Notes: generated from the letters alone by a model not told the origin. Numbered from the stretch's first letter, positions 1 through 7,994 are shown. The stretch: 45,243 bases of DNA from an uncultured Eubacterium sp. (GCA_937915825.1 CALGGT010000080.1:1-45243); one strand, 5' to 3'. Numbers and translations: made by a program.

Positions 1-268
1 CAGAGAGACTGCGCGACCTGCCAAGGTCAGAGATCAGGGCCTCCGCATCGATCGAAAGATGCAGACTTCCAAAGCCGTCGACGCCTTCCGCCTCTGCCCG
101 CACATAGTCTGAGGCAGAGAGCCGGTTTTTCAGGAAGAGATGGCCGCAGAAAAAGGCCGCAGCCAGAAAAAGGAGCCCAAAGATGAGCCGCATCGGTGCC
201 CGGGATGCCTTCTTTTTTCTGTTTTCCAGTCCCCCGGAAACTCCTTTCCCCTCGCCTTGATCCCTCAT
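1..268 (-). CDS. N-terminal part of a membrane-anchored protein, runs off the left edge
   Basis: The minus-strand frame is open from an ATG at 266-268 to the window edge (89 codons). An AGGAGG lies five bases before the ATG, and a good promoter stands about 120 bp upstream. The protein begins with a short basic tail (about residues 1-26, rich in Arg, Lys and Gly), then one hydrophobic segment (about 27-44, MRLIFGLLFLAAAFFCGHL), then an extracytoplasmic stretch containing GVDGFGSLHLSID. That Gly-x-Asp-Gly-Phe/Tyr-Gly pattern resembles short repeat domains of clostridial surface proteins, but this is recall, not a search. No function can be given. It lies just beyond the broken tsaD and has its own promoter, so it is not part of the tsa operon. 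Its bases look richer in G and C than the neighbours. Confidence 0.7.
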   Translation of the reverse strand, partial: MRDQGEGKGVSGGLENRKKKASRAPMRLIFGLLFLAAAFFCGHLFLKNRLSASDYVRAEAEGVDGFGSLHLSIDAEALISDLGRSRSLS

Positions 269-556
269 ACTGTCCTCCTATCCGGCCATCTCACAGGGCT
301 GCAAAAGCCCTCAGGATGACCCCGCCTGTCAGAGACGCCTCTAAAGGCGCGCCTGAAGGCGCAAGCGCCATTCTCTCTGTGAAGAAATTATAGACGCATC
401 CACAAAAGTGTGCAATTCGCAGGGGATTAAATTTTGACGTGAAAAATGAAAAAAAGAAGTGCGAAAAGACAGATCGTCCCTCCCCGGGGAGGGGGCACAG
501 GCAGGTTTTGTTATGGAAGTCTTCCTGAAGGCTCTGGATTTTATAAGGGTTTAATC
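269..556. other. Intergenic stretch beyond the broken tsaD
   Basis: No gene is seen in these 288 bases. They hold the promoter and GC-rich leader of the left-edge gene, a perfect 16-bp palindrome CCCTCCCCGGGGAGGG (478-493), and an A-rich run near 440-456. The palindrome can fold into a six-pair hairpin, but on neither strand is it followed directly by a T run, so it is at best a weak terminator. No remainder of tsaD can be found here in any frame. Confidence 0.5.
387..415 (-). promoter_or_regulatory. Sigma-A type promoter for the left-edge membrane protein
   Basis: On the minus strand, TTGCAC (410-415), a 17-bp spacer and a perfect TATAAT (387-392). The predicted 5' leader of about 110 nt contains GC-rich short inverted repeats, e.g. 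GCGCC/GGCGC at 349-353 and 358-362. Confidence 0.7.
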
Positions 557-796
557 TCAGATTCCGTCCAGATCTGACAGTTCCTTCCCTGCCTGCTTTA
601 ACGCCTGCTCCATGACGGGAATGATCTGTTCCACATGCATACGGGAAGCAATCTCCGGCACGACGCCGCCATATAAGGTATGCAGATCAATTTGAGAAGA
701 GATGACATTGGACAACACGTTTCGTCCGTTCACCACCACGGCTGCCGCCGTCTCATCACACGAACTCTCCACCGCCAATAAGGTTATATCTTTCAT
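557..796 (-). pseudogene. tsaD: tsaD fragment: first 79 codons of the t6A synthase subunit
   Basis: TsaD (YgjD/Kae1 family) is the ATP-binding subunit that, with TsaB and TsaE, transfers threonylcarbamoyl to A37 of ANN-decoding tRNAs. It is normally about 340 residues. Here the N-terminal part is typical (LAVESSCDETAAAVV at 7-21, then GGVVPEIASRMH with the first His of the metal site) but stops after residue 79, where homologs continue DGIAVTYGPGLVG. The codon after Ile79 is TGA, soon followed by TAA. The second metal His, the ATP-binding region and the whole C-terminal half are absent, so the product cannot be active. The ATG directly follows the rnz stop (TAAATG). Either a real rearrangement or insertion cut the gene, or two contigs were falsely joined near base 557-560. 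Confidence 0.85.
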
Positions 797-1711
797 TTAC
801 TCATCATCCTTAAACTTTAATGTAACACTTTTCAAATCTTTTCCCGGGTAAGTCTCCGGGAATATTTTTCGAACGGATTTCATATATGGATCCGGGCGCA
901 CCAGAGAGGGGCTGTAATGGGTAAGCCACATTTCCGCAACCTCCGCCCTCTTTGCCAGATCCGCTGCCTCTTCAAAGGTCATATGCTTCTTGTCTTTGGC
1001 ATTCTTAAGTTTCCCCGCATCTCCATACATCCCTTCACAGATAAATAGATCGGAATGCATCCCGTAGCGTACAATGGACTCCACGGGTCTGGTATCCGTA
1101 CAATACGTAAGTTTCAACCCCTTACGCTCCGGCCCCAGTACCTGATCCCTGGTATACGTTACGCCATTCACGGTGACCTCTTCCTTCTTTTGCAAAGGAC
1201 TCCACGCCGCCATGGGCACCTGATTTTCCTTGGCTTTTTCCATGTCAAATTTGCCAGCTCGGGGGATCTCCATGGTATAACCATAACAGGTAACATTGTG
1301 ATCTAACTTGTAAGCATGTAGGGTAAAGCCTTTCATCTCAAAGGATTGTTCCGGTTCTGTTAATTCCACAAATTTAATTTCAAAGGGAACCCCCTGCGCA
1401 ATGACCATAAGGGCGTTTACCACTTTCTTAAGCCCTCTTGGGCCGATCATGGTAACCGGCTCTCTTCGATCCGCGTTCCCCATAGACAACAAAAGCCCCG
1501 GCAGTCCACTGATGTGATCCCCGTGAAAATGAGTAATGCAAATCGTATCAATGTCATGAAAACTCCATCCCTGTTTTCGGATCTGAACCTGGGTTCCTTC
1601 TCCGCAATCCACAAGCAGACTGCTTCCCGAATATCGTACCATTAAGGCGGTTAACGCCCTTTTGGGTAACGGCATCATGCCGCTGCATCCCAACAGACAA
1701 ACATCTAACAT
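797..1711 (-). CDS. rnz: Ribonuclease Z (tRNA 3' endonuclease)
   Basis: This is a short-form tRNase Z (ElaC type) of the metallo-beta-lactamase fold, which trims the 3' trailer of tRNA precursors in the cytosol. The zinc motif is complete: HFHGDH at residues 61-66, with further His and Asp ligands downstream (CTDTRP around 205, THYSPS near 266). At 304 residues it has the usual length. Its start overlaps the end of tsaB by 7 bp and its stop abuts the tsaD ATG, so the three are translationally coupled. It sits where many Firmicutes carry rimI between tsaB and tsaD. Neither tRNA gene in this window encodes its CCA end, in keeping with a need for this enzyme. Confidence 0.95.
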   Translation of the reverse strand: MLDVCLLGCSGMMPLPKRALTALMVRYSGSSLLVDCGEGTQVQIRKQGWSFHDIDTICITHFHGDHISGLPGLLLSMGNADRREPVTMIGPRGLKKVVNALMVIAQGVPFEIKFVELTEPEQSFEMKGFTLHAYKLDHNVTCYGYTMEIPRAGKFDMEKAKENQVPMAAWSPLQKKEEVTVNGVTYTRDQVLGPERKGLKLTYCTDTRPVESIVRYGMHSDLFICEGMYGDAGKLKNAKDKKHMTFEEAADLAKRAEVAEMWLTHYSPSLVRPDPYMKSVRKIFPETYPGKDLKSVTLKFKDDE

Positions 1712-2430
1712 TTATGATCCTCTTCTCTCTTTTTTGCTTCTTCCGCTTCCCGTTCCGCCTGGGATTTTCTTAAGTATATCGGAAGAAAATCCGCAGCCTT
1801 TACAACGTTCCCTTCTTTCAAATACCGGCTGCCTAAATAGGCAATCAATGCCGGGCGCTGATAATTGGAAAAAGCAGGAAGGAATCGGGATGGAATCTTC
1901 AGATTCTCTTTGATCGTATCGAAAAATACCGGCACCCCATCTCCCACAAAAGTAATGGGCTCCCTGAAACCTTGTTCTTCCAATTTCTGAAATAAGTCTT
2001 GAATATCCATGGCCGCCTCTTCCAGCAGAGGAATATACTCTCCTTCTTTGACCTGATAAAGGGCTGTATAGACCTGTCCTCTACGGGCGTCCATGATCGG
2101 GCAGACCAGGCCGTCTTCTCTTACATGGCAGGCTAATCCTACAAGTGTAGAAACAGGTACAATGGGAATTCCCAATGTCCACGCTAAACCTTTGGCCGTA
2201 GCCGCGCCAATGCGAAGTCCGGTGAAGGACCCGGGACCTCTTGCCACAGCAATGGCATCCAATTCTTCCACCTGAATCCCCGCCATTTCCAACAGATCCG
2301 TCACCATGGGCAGCAGCGTTTGGGAATGGGTTTTCTTATTATGAATTGTATATTCTCCCACCAAAACATCGTCCACCAATAACGCAGTTCCAGCCACAAG
2401 CCCGGAACTGTCAATCCCTAATATTTTCAT
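1705..2430 (-). CDS. tsaB: TsaB, t6A biosynthesis scaffold subunit
   Basis: TsaB is an ASKHA-fold paralog of TsaD that dimerises with it and is needed for tRNA t6A37 formation. The 241-residue protein starts MKILGIDSSG and carries the family motif ARGPGSFTGLRIG at about 63-75. The C-terminal tail is rich in Glu, Lys and Arg. Its ATG overlaps the tsaE stop (ATGA, 4 bp), which shows tight coupling. The intact tsaB and tsaE beside a truncated tsaD argue that the t6A pathway is in use in this organism and that a full tsaD should exist elsewhere. Confidence 0.93.
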   Translation of the reverse strand: MKILGIDSSGLVAGTALLVDDVLVGEYTIHNKKTHSQTLLPMVTDLLEMAGIQVEELDAIAVARGPGSFTGLRIGAATAKGLAWTLGIPIVPVSTLVGLACHVREDGLVCPIMDARRGQVYTALYQVKEGEYIPLLEEAAMDIQDLFQKLEEQGFREPITFVGDGVPVFFDTIKENLKIPSRFLPAFSNYQRPALIAYLGSRYLKEGNVVKAADFLPIYLRKSQAEREAEEAKKREEDHKC

Positions 2431-2867
2431 ATTGAAACCTCCGGTTCTCCAATGGTAATGATCCGATAATCAAAGCCTTTGTCTAAATCTTTCTCAATGG
2501 TAACCCAAATGGTATCCTTCGGCATGATCTCCGGCATTTTGGAAGCCCACTCAATTAAGCAAACTCCGTCCGAATCCAGGGCTTCATCGGCTCCAATGGC
2601 ATACCACTCATCCTCATCTTCCAAGCGGTAAATATCAAAATGATACAGCGGAAGCCGCCCTTCTTCATAAATTTGTTCAATGGTAAAGGTGGGGCTTACC
2701 ACATCCTCTTCAATTCCTAATCCTCTGGCAAATCCCTTGGTAAATACAGTCTTTCCCACGCCTAAATCCCCATCCAGAGCAACGACGGTTCCAGGGGTAG
2801 CATGCTGTCCCATTCGTTCGCCGATGAAGAAGGTATCCTGTTCTGAAAAGCTTTCATATTTCGCCAT
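2427..2867 (-). CDS. tsaE: TsaE, ATPase of the t6A synthase
   Basis: TsaE (YjeE family) is a small P-loop ATPase that resets the TsaBD complex after each t6A transfer. The 146-residue protein has its Walker A motif GDLGVGKT at 33-40, the switch-like SPTFTI near 60, and LYHFDIYRLED around 74-84, all typical. The start ATG is preceded by AAAGGAG with a nine-base spacer. The stop overlaps the tsaB start. It is the upstream member of the tsaE-tsaB-rnz-tsaD cluster. Confidence 0.94.
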   Translation of the reverse strand: MAKYESFSEQDTFFIGERMGQHATPGTVVALDGDLGVGKTVFTKGFARGLGIEEDVVSPTFTIEQIYEEGRLPLYHFDIYRLEDEDEWYAIGADEALDSDGVCLIEWASKMPEIMPKDTIWVTIEKDLDKGFDYRIITIGEPEVSI

Positions 2868-2879
2868 ACCATAACTCCT

Positions 2880-3362
2880 TTATTCTCCGTCCTCTTCCCC
2901 CATGTACTTACGGATCAACGCAGCCAGGGGCACAAAGTTCTTTCCACATTGCGACGCCGGAATGATAAAAGCCGACACCGCGTTCATATAAATGTAGATC
3001 GCATCCTTGGTAATAATGTCTTTTTCCACCTGCTCCCAGGGTACATCCACTTCCCCCGCCGTATTTTTCACATGAATCCCTTCCTCACTGAACACGTAAT
3101 GAAAGGGTTTCCGAAACGGGCCGGTTTTCAATTGTTTTAACCCCTTCAGCCAAATACTCAGAGGCTGGATCACCGTGAAAAGCAACCCCAGCATCACCAG
3201 GAGGATCTTCTGTGCCTGTCCGATCTTCCCCCAGAATACCACAAGGCAAACAATGGCAGCAATGCTAATGATCAATCCGATAAAGCCGCCGGCCTGGGTA
3301 AAATTATTGCGGATCAAAAACTTGGTCATGGACTTCTTATCCATTAAAACATCCAGTTCCAT
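2880..3362 (-). CDS. YcxB-like membrane protein
   Basis: The protein of about 160 residues has two hydrophobic segments near its N-terminus (GGFIGLIISIAAIVCLVVFW and ILLVMLGLLFTVIQPLSIWL). A C-terminal part follows with the YcxB-like pattern: FSEEGIHV, VPWEQVEKDIITKDAIYIYM, then FIIPASQC. The family is widespread in Firmicutes; its function is unknown, though the C-terminal part resembles PH-like membrane domains. I chose the ATG at 3360-3362 because AGGAGG stands six bases before it. In-frame GTG (3395) and ATG (3383) codons upstream lie inside the 20-bp tandem repeats and have weaker sites. It lies between rsmF and tsaE in the operon. Confidence 0.75.
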   Translation of the reverse strand: MELDVLMDKKSMTKFLIRNNFTQAGGFIGLIISIAAIVCLVVFWGKIGQAQKILLVMLGLLFTVIQPLSIWLKGLKQLKTGPFRKPFHYVFSEEGIHVKNTAGEVDVPWEQVEKDIITKDAIYIYMNAVSAFIIPASQCGKNFVPLAALIRKYMGEEDGE

Positions 3363-3375
3363 CCCATTCCTCCTC

Positions 3376-3455
3376 GTTATCATTTCTTCTTCCACGCTAT
3401 CGTTTCTTCCTCCACGCTATCGTTTCTTCTTCCACACTATCGTTTCTTCTTCCAC
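3376..3455. repeat. Four tandem 20-bp repeats at the 5' end of the YcxB-like gene
   Basis: Units at 3376-3395, 3396-3415, 3416-3435 and 3436-3455 read on the minus strand as GTGGAAGAAGAAACGATAGC with one to three changes each. Each unit holds a GTG and a purine-rich GGAAGAAG that resembles a ribosome binding site. The array fills the gap between the rsmF stop and the next gene start. The period is not a multiple of three, so copy-number change would shift the frame of the upstream start candidates. Confidence 0.9.
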
Positions 3456-3466
3456 GTTGTAGTTCC

Positions 3467-4873
3467 TTACATCATACGCCATCCGGGCAAGTATTTATTC
3501 TTCACGGTTCCCTTCTGATCCTTCCCCCACCCCAGGGGATATCCGTCCACACAGATCAACAAATACCGGGTCCCATTGTCAGGGATCTCACGTTGCTCCT
3601 CCTTCGTTAGCACAATCGTCTCCCCCTTTAAATACCGGATCACCCGTTCATCCTCAACATTCAGAGACAGGGTGCCCCGGTACTGGGAGGATTTTAACGC
3701 CATCGCCAACGCCTGGCTTGGTTCAAATCGTTTCTTTTTAACTTCCCCCAGAAAAAGCCCGCTTCGCTGATATCGCATGGAATTCTTATCTCTTAGCTCC
3801 TCCGGTAGCGCAAACAGAAATCCCTTTTTGCTGACCACCTGATCCAAGGGAATTTCCATCGTGATATTTTGATAAAACGATTCCCACAATTCTTTTTCTT
3901 CCCGGTTCAAATTCTCTTTTTTTCCTTTTTTCCGGGGGATTGCAGAAGAAGAAACCTCCCTCTCCCCGTCTTTTTGAAACAAGGCCAGAAAATGTCCTTC
4001 GCCCTGCATCTTATGAGGGAAGATCCTCACGCAATTTTTTAACTCTTCTCGGTTACTGTTGACCCATTCCGGATGACCGCACTCAAATCCCTCATAGCCT
4101 TCCATCGGCGTTATATGCAGGTTCGGATGCTCTTCCAATACGTGAAGAACGGTACCCTCATCCTCCAGGGGCGAGAACGTGCAGGTGGAGTACAACAGGA
4201 ACCCTCCGGGCTTTAAGGCCTGAATGGCAGATTCCAGGATATGCCGCTGAAGGGGGGCATAGAACTCAGGTCCATTTTGCTCCCAGGCCTTTACCATGCT
4301 GCTTTCCTTCCGAAACATCCCCTCGCCGGAGCAGGGGGCATCCACCAGGATCTTATCAAAATACTCCGGGAACCGCCTTCCCAGATCCTCCGGTTCTTCC
4401 ACGGTGATTCCTACATTTGGGATGCCAAACAATTCCACATTCTTCACCAGAGCCTTCGCCCGTTTGGCGCTGATATCATTAGCCAGGAGAAACCCCTTCC
4501 CCTGTAGTTTCGCTCCTAATTCCGTGGTCTTACCGCCAGGGGCCGCGCATAGATCCAACACCTTATCCCCGGGCTCGATCCTTAAACGAGAAGCCGGGGT
4601 CATCGCGCTGGGATCCTGAAGATAATAAAGTCCCGCGTAATAATAAGGGTGCTTAGCCGCCGGAATCTTCCCCTCGTAAAAAAATCCGTTGGGAATATAC
4701 GGAATCTTCTCAATCGGAAACGGGGCAATTCGTTCAAACTCATCTACGGATATCTTCCCGGTATTCACCCGAAGTCCGTACAAACGAGGTTGATCCAGGG
4801 ACTTTTCAAAATCCGAATATTCCTCTTTCAACATTTCCTTCATACGGGTTTGGAATGCCTCCGGTAATCTCAT
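3467..4873 (-). CDS. rsmF: RsmF-like rRNA cytosine-C5 methyltransferase
   Basis: This 468-residue SAM-dependent m5C methyltransferase is of the NOL1/NOP2/Sun (RsmB/RsmF) family, which modifies 16S rRNA. Visible parts in order: an N-terminal RNA-binding region (1-100), the SAM motif DLCAAPGGKT at 107-116, NDISAKRAKAL at about 132-142, DAPCSGEG with Cys181, STCTFSPLEDEG with the presumed nucleophile Cys231, and a C-terminal PUA-like part ending PLGWGKDQKGTVKNKYLPGW. The long C-terminal extension fits RsmF rather than RsmB. The exact target cytosine cannot be read from the sequence. It lies 16 bp after cdd, so they are co-transcribed. Confidence 0.88.
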   Translation of the reverse strand: MRLPEAFQTRMKEMLKEEYSDFEKSLDQPRLYGLRVNTGKISVDEFERIAPFPIEKIPYIPNGFFYEGKIPAAKHPYYYAGLYYLQDPSAMTPASRLRIEPGDKVLDLCAAPGGKTTELGAKLQGKGFLLANDISAKRAKALVKNVELFGIPNVGITVEEPEDLGRRFPEYFDKILVDAPCSGEGMFRKESSMVKAWEQNGPEFYAPLQRHILESAIQALKPGGFLLYSTCTFSPLEDEGTVLHVLEEHPNLHITPMEGYEGFECGHPEWVNSNREELKNCVRIFPHKMQGEGHFLALFQKDGEREVSSSAIPRKKGKKENLNREEKELWESFYQNITMEIPLDQVVSKKGFLFALPEELRDKNSMRYQRSGLFLGEVKKKRFEPSQALAMALKSSQYRGTLSLNVEDERVIRYLKGETIVLTKEEQREIPDNGTRYLLICVDGYPLGWGKDQKGTVKNKYLPGWRMM

Positions 4874-4889
4874 ACGTTACTTCTTCCTT

Positions 4890-5276
4890 TCAAAATGCGT
4901 GGGGCAACAGATCCTTCAACTTAAAAACCTCATAATCCCGGGGACCGGTGGCAACGCACACTTCAAAGGTCTCCGGATCGCAAAACTCCACCATAACCTG
5001 CCTACAAACTCCACAGGGCGTCGTCTTTATCAATTCCTTTCCCCGTTTTCCCCCAACGATCACGATCCGGCTAAATTCTTTATTTCCTTCACTGATCGCC
5101 TTAAAAAAGGCGGTTCGCTCCGCGCAATTTCCGGGAGTCAGGGCACGATTTTCAATGTTGCATCCGGTGAAAACCGCCCCCTCTTTTGTGACCAGGCAAG
5201 CCCCCACCAAATAATCGGAATAAGGAGCATAGGCCTTTTCACGGGCTTCCATCGCCATTTGAATGTATTCTTCCAT
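4890..5276 (-). CDS. cdd: Cytidine deaminase
   Basis: It deaminates cytidine and deoxycytidine to uridine forms in pyrimidine salvage. The 128-residue protein is of the homotetrameric zinc type: CNIENRALTPGNCAERTA gives the ligand Cys51 and catalytic Glu53, and PCGVC gives Cys88 and Cys91. I chose the ATG at 5274-5276 because GGGAGG lies five bases upstream. A longer reading from 5315 adds 13 residues not found in homologs. The gene follows the large exported protein by about 50 bp. The pyrimidine-nucleoside phosphorylase at 19.1-20.5 kb would act on its product. Confidence 0.95.
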   Translation of the reverse strand: MEEYIQMAMEAREKAYAPYSDYLVGACLVTKEGAVFTGCNIENRALTPGNCAERTAFFKAISEGNKEFSRIVIVGGKRGKELIKTTPCGVCRQVMVEFCDPETFEVCVATGPRDYEVFKLKDLLPHAF

Positions 5277-5324
5277 GGGCACCTCCCTCGAAACTACCAT
5301 AAAGACCGTCCTCAAAGCTTCCTT

Positions 5325-7832
5325 TTATGTGTAAGAAATAAAACGATTTTGAGCCTCTTTAAACGTCTTTTCCATTTCCTTCCGATCCACGGTTTTGATC
5401 TTACCGTCCGCCGGGTCGCAAATGGTTAAATGTCCTTCGTCGTAGCCGCATATTACTACAGCTGTAGTGTCACTGGTCTTCCCAATGACATAATGATCCG
5501 AGCTTACCATATACAGCACCTGATCCAAGGTAACTCCGGATAAATTCATAACATGATCCATGTATTTGCGCAACATCTTCGTAATGTTGTCATGATCCTT
5601 ACTTAAGGTTTCTTCTTTGGGCGAATAGTGGTTCGCCTTTAATACCATGTAGGCACAGGCGGAAGCATCGGTTAAATGACCGCCGGATTTCTTCCCTTCC
5701 AAACCAGCGATGCTGTTCATTAAGAACGCGCCGCTTCTCTCCCAGATCACCTGGTGGGCGCCGGATACCACCACACCCATTTTTTCATCCGCCAACTGAA
5801 TGGCTTTGGCCGGATCATCGGTGGAGTCCGTAATAACGCCTAAGGCGTACACGTAGTATTTTTCCTGACTCTTCTCATCCAAATGAACACTTCTTCCCCC
5901 GGTAATGATGGGGAGTTTTAAATCTTTTTCCTTCGGCTTGTCACTCATGGTATAAGACGCCGAGATCCTAACATACCACTCCGTTAAGGTTTGGGTATTG
6001 CTTTTCGGGGACATAGAATAGCCGGCGGACTTGGACTCATTCTGGTTTAAAATGCTGTCGTTTCCAATCTTCTCATAGGTATCCCCCACCTTCTTCACCC
6101 GACGAAGGGTCATTACATTTCCCGCCACTTCCACGCCGGTAACGTAAACATCCGCCGCCTCATAGGTCTTTCGCACATTTCCTTCACAATCGGAGATCAT
6201 GATCTTATAGCAGGGAATCTCCCCGGACCACACTCCGTCTTCCCCGCGGCAAAAGCCATAGATCACGTTATCATTAATGGTTCCCAGCAAACGGATCTTC
6301 TCATTTTCCGCCGGGGGGGTAACCACCTTCTGTTCTTCTGTTTCCAGGTTAAATAATACCAGTTGGTTTTCCTCCAACCAGGCATAGAAATTGGTGTCCT
6401 GAATGACCTGGAAGTTGTTATTCTGGATTTCTTCTCTTCTTGTGATCAGACGACGGGCATCAAAATGATAGGAATAAACATTGCCGGCCACAATAAAATG
6501 ATAGACATTCTGAGCCGTTACATATCCATATTCCTCAAAATCTTCCTTCAATTGCTCATAGGTAGTATCCATGGGAAGATACAACAGCTCCTCCAGCTTC
6601 TTCTCTTCCGCATGATAACAATGGATCACAATGGCAACCTTCCCCTCGTAGTTTCCTCGTGGAAAATACCCATAGGCCGCAAAGTATAGATCTCCATTTT
6701 CTAACGTCTTTAACAGTCGAATGGATTGGCCGGGTCCCTGACGATAGGAATAGGCCTTATCCTCACTGTAAAAAGAATAAATTCTCTCTACGGTATTCTT
6801 CGAAGTTTTGGTATTGTAACAATACAGATTCCCACCTCTGGCAAAATACAAATACCCTTGATCCACAGCGCTTAAAATCTTGCTTTTGGTATCATTGGTA
6901 ATTCCCATTTTTAACATACCGTCGTCCACATCCGCATGGGACGCCTTAAAATCCGCTTCCAATCGTCTCTCAAAATTCAGTAGGTAGTCTTCGTTTCCTG
7001 CATGTCTTACCCGGTAAAACTCCTGAACTTCAAAAATTTCTTTTCCCGCCGGCGTCTTGGCTCTCACAAAATAATCCAATAAAAAACAAGCCGTCTCTGT
7101 ATTAAATTCCTTTACCACCGGTACGATCTCGGATATCACCTCCGGCTCCATGCTCTCCCAGGTCACCTGGGACGGATCGGATTTTATGGTTACCGTAGCC
7201 AGGGACGTTTTCTTATCACTTCCGTCGGTTTCTAAATATTCCGAGAGCATTTCCTGCTTCATCGGGTCCAGCGTCATCTCGTGAATGTTCATGGCAAAGT
7301 TTAATTTATCTGCCAGGTGGGTATCGTTCTCGTAGTATTTGACCCGGGTATAATAATGAACTTTTCGGCCGCTTTCCATGGTAAATACCAGGGATAGAAT
7401 GTATTCCGTAGTGGTTTGAAAACCGTAATCCAAGGTTAATTCCAGCTTACGGCCGGATTGATCCAGATTCCCATATTCCTTTTCATATAGGGTTTCCAGG
7501 CTGTTGCATCCCTTAATGGCAACTCCCACTTTCATGGGCTTTAACTCGGTATCCGTCCAGGTAAGAGACAGATTCTTATCCTGGTTCAACGGGGTAATGG
7601 ACTCTCGCACTACATTGTCGGCGATCGGACCATTATAACCGTACATCGCGTTTACATAACACCCTTGCACCGTTGTGGTAACAATGGGCAACGTCTCCGT
7701 TTTAGGTTGAACCACCACACCGCTTTCATACTCATTGCTCTTCAATCCCTTCATAAAAAAAAGGAAAGAAGCCACAAATATAATCATTAAAATAACCGCT
7801 CGATACAGTATTTGATAAATCGATTTCCACAT
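5325..7832 (-). CDS. Large membrane-anchored exported protein with C-terminal C39-peptidase-like domain
   Basis: I do not recognise the family as a whole. The protein of about 835 residues has one N-terminal membrane segment (about residues 10-32, ILYRAVILMIIFVASFLFFM) and is otherwise predicted outside the cell. Residues around 320-560 contain repeated strands such as YLYFARGGNLYCYN, GDLYFAAYGYF and NVYSYHFDARRL, which suggests a beta-propeller-like fold. The last 120 residues resemble C39-like peptidases: SACAYMVL (candidate Cys726), then AVVICGYDEGHLTICDPADG with the Asp. The usual catalytic His before VVxxGYD is Thr, so it may be inactive. The start is uncertain: ATG at 7830-7832, or in-frame TTG at 7859. 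It heads the operon leading to cdd, rsmF and tsa genes. Confidence 0.7.
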   Translation of the reverse strand: MWKSIYQILYRAVILMIIFVASFLFFMKGLKSNEYESGVVVQPKTETLPIVTTTVQGCYVNAMYGYNGPIADNVVRESITPLNQDKNLSLTWTDTELKPMKVGVAIKGCNSLETLYEKEYGNLDQSGRKLELTLDYGFQTTTEYILSLVFTMESGRKVHYYTRVKYYENDTHLADKLNFAMNIHEMTLDPMKQEMLSEYLETDGSDKKTSLATVTIKSDPSQVTWESMEPEVISEIVPVVKEFNTETACFLLDYFVRAKTPAGKEIFEVQEFYRVRHAGNEDYLLNFERRLEADFKASHADVDDGMLKMGITNDTKSKILSAVDQGYLYFARGGNLYCYNTKTSKNTVERIYSFYSEDKAYSYRQGPGQSIRLLKTLENGDLYFAAYGYFPRGNYEGKVAIVIHCYHAEEKKLEELLYLPMDTTYEQLKEDFEEYGYVTAQNVYHFIVAGNVYSYHFDARRLITRREEIQNNNFQVIQDTNFYAWLEENQLVLFNLETEEQKVVTPPAENEKIRLLGTINDNVIYGFCRGEDGVWSGEIPCYKIMISDCEGNVRKTYEAADVYVTGVEVAGNVMTLRRVKKVGDTYEKIGNDSILNQNESKSAGYSMSPKSNTQTLTEWYVRISASYTMSDKPKEKDLKLPIITGGRSVHLDEKSQEKYYVYALGVITDSTDDPAKAIQLADEKMGVVVSGAHQVIWERSGAFLMNSIAGLEGKKSGGHLTDASACAYMVLKANHYSPKEETLSKDHDNITKMLRKYMDHVMNLSGVTLDQVLYMVSSDHYVIGKTSDTTAVVICGYDEGHLTICDPADGKIKTVDRKEMEKTFKEAQNRFISYT

Positions 7833-7879
7833 TGATCGCTTCACTCCAAAATTTTTCAATCCTTGTAAAACTTCTACTT

Positions 7880-7908
7880 ATTATAAACGATAATCGGATT
7901 TTTTACAA
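7880..7908 (-). promoter_or_regulatory. Promoter of the large exported protein and tsa operon
   Basis: Minus strand: TTGTAA (7903-7908), 17-bp spacer, perfect TATAAT (7880-7885). It points into the eight-gene run ending at tsaD; gaps downstream are all short, so it may drive the whole run. Confidence 0.75.
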
Positions 7909-7915
7909 GTCCCAG

Positions 7916-7944
7916 TTGACTTCCTTCCCGAAACGTGCCATAAT
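7916..7944 (+). promoter_or_regulatory. Promoter of the AEC transporter
   Basis: Plus strand: TTGACT (7916-7921), 17-bp spacer, CATAAT (7939-7944), about 50 bp before the start codon. It is back to back with the minus-strand promoter at 7880-7908. Confidence 0.7.
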
Positions 7945-7994
7945 AGGATGTCAAGGTCATAAAAGATAGTTCATTGAAAGAATCGAGGTTATGT

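Noticed and set aside
196..393. Plus-strand 65-codon frame over the left-edge gene and its leader
   Set aside because: It is antisense to a gene with a good promoter and ribosome site; it has no such site itself and reads as low-complexity Pro/Ser/Arg.
478..493. 16-bp palindrome as terminator of the tsa operon
   Set aside because: No T run follows directly on either strand; kept only as part of the intergenic description.
3376..3455. CRISPR-like array
   Set aside because: Units are contiguous with no spacers, only four copies, and no cas genes are present.
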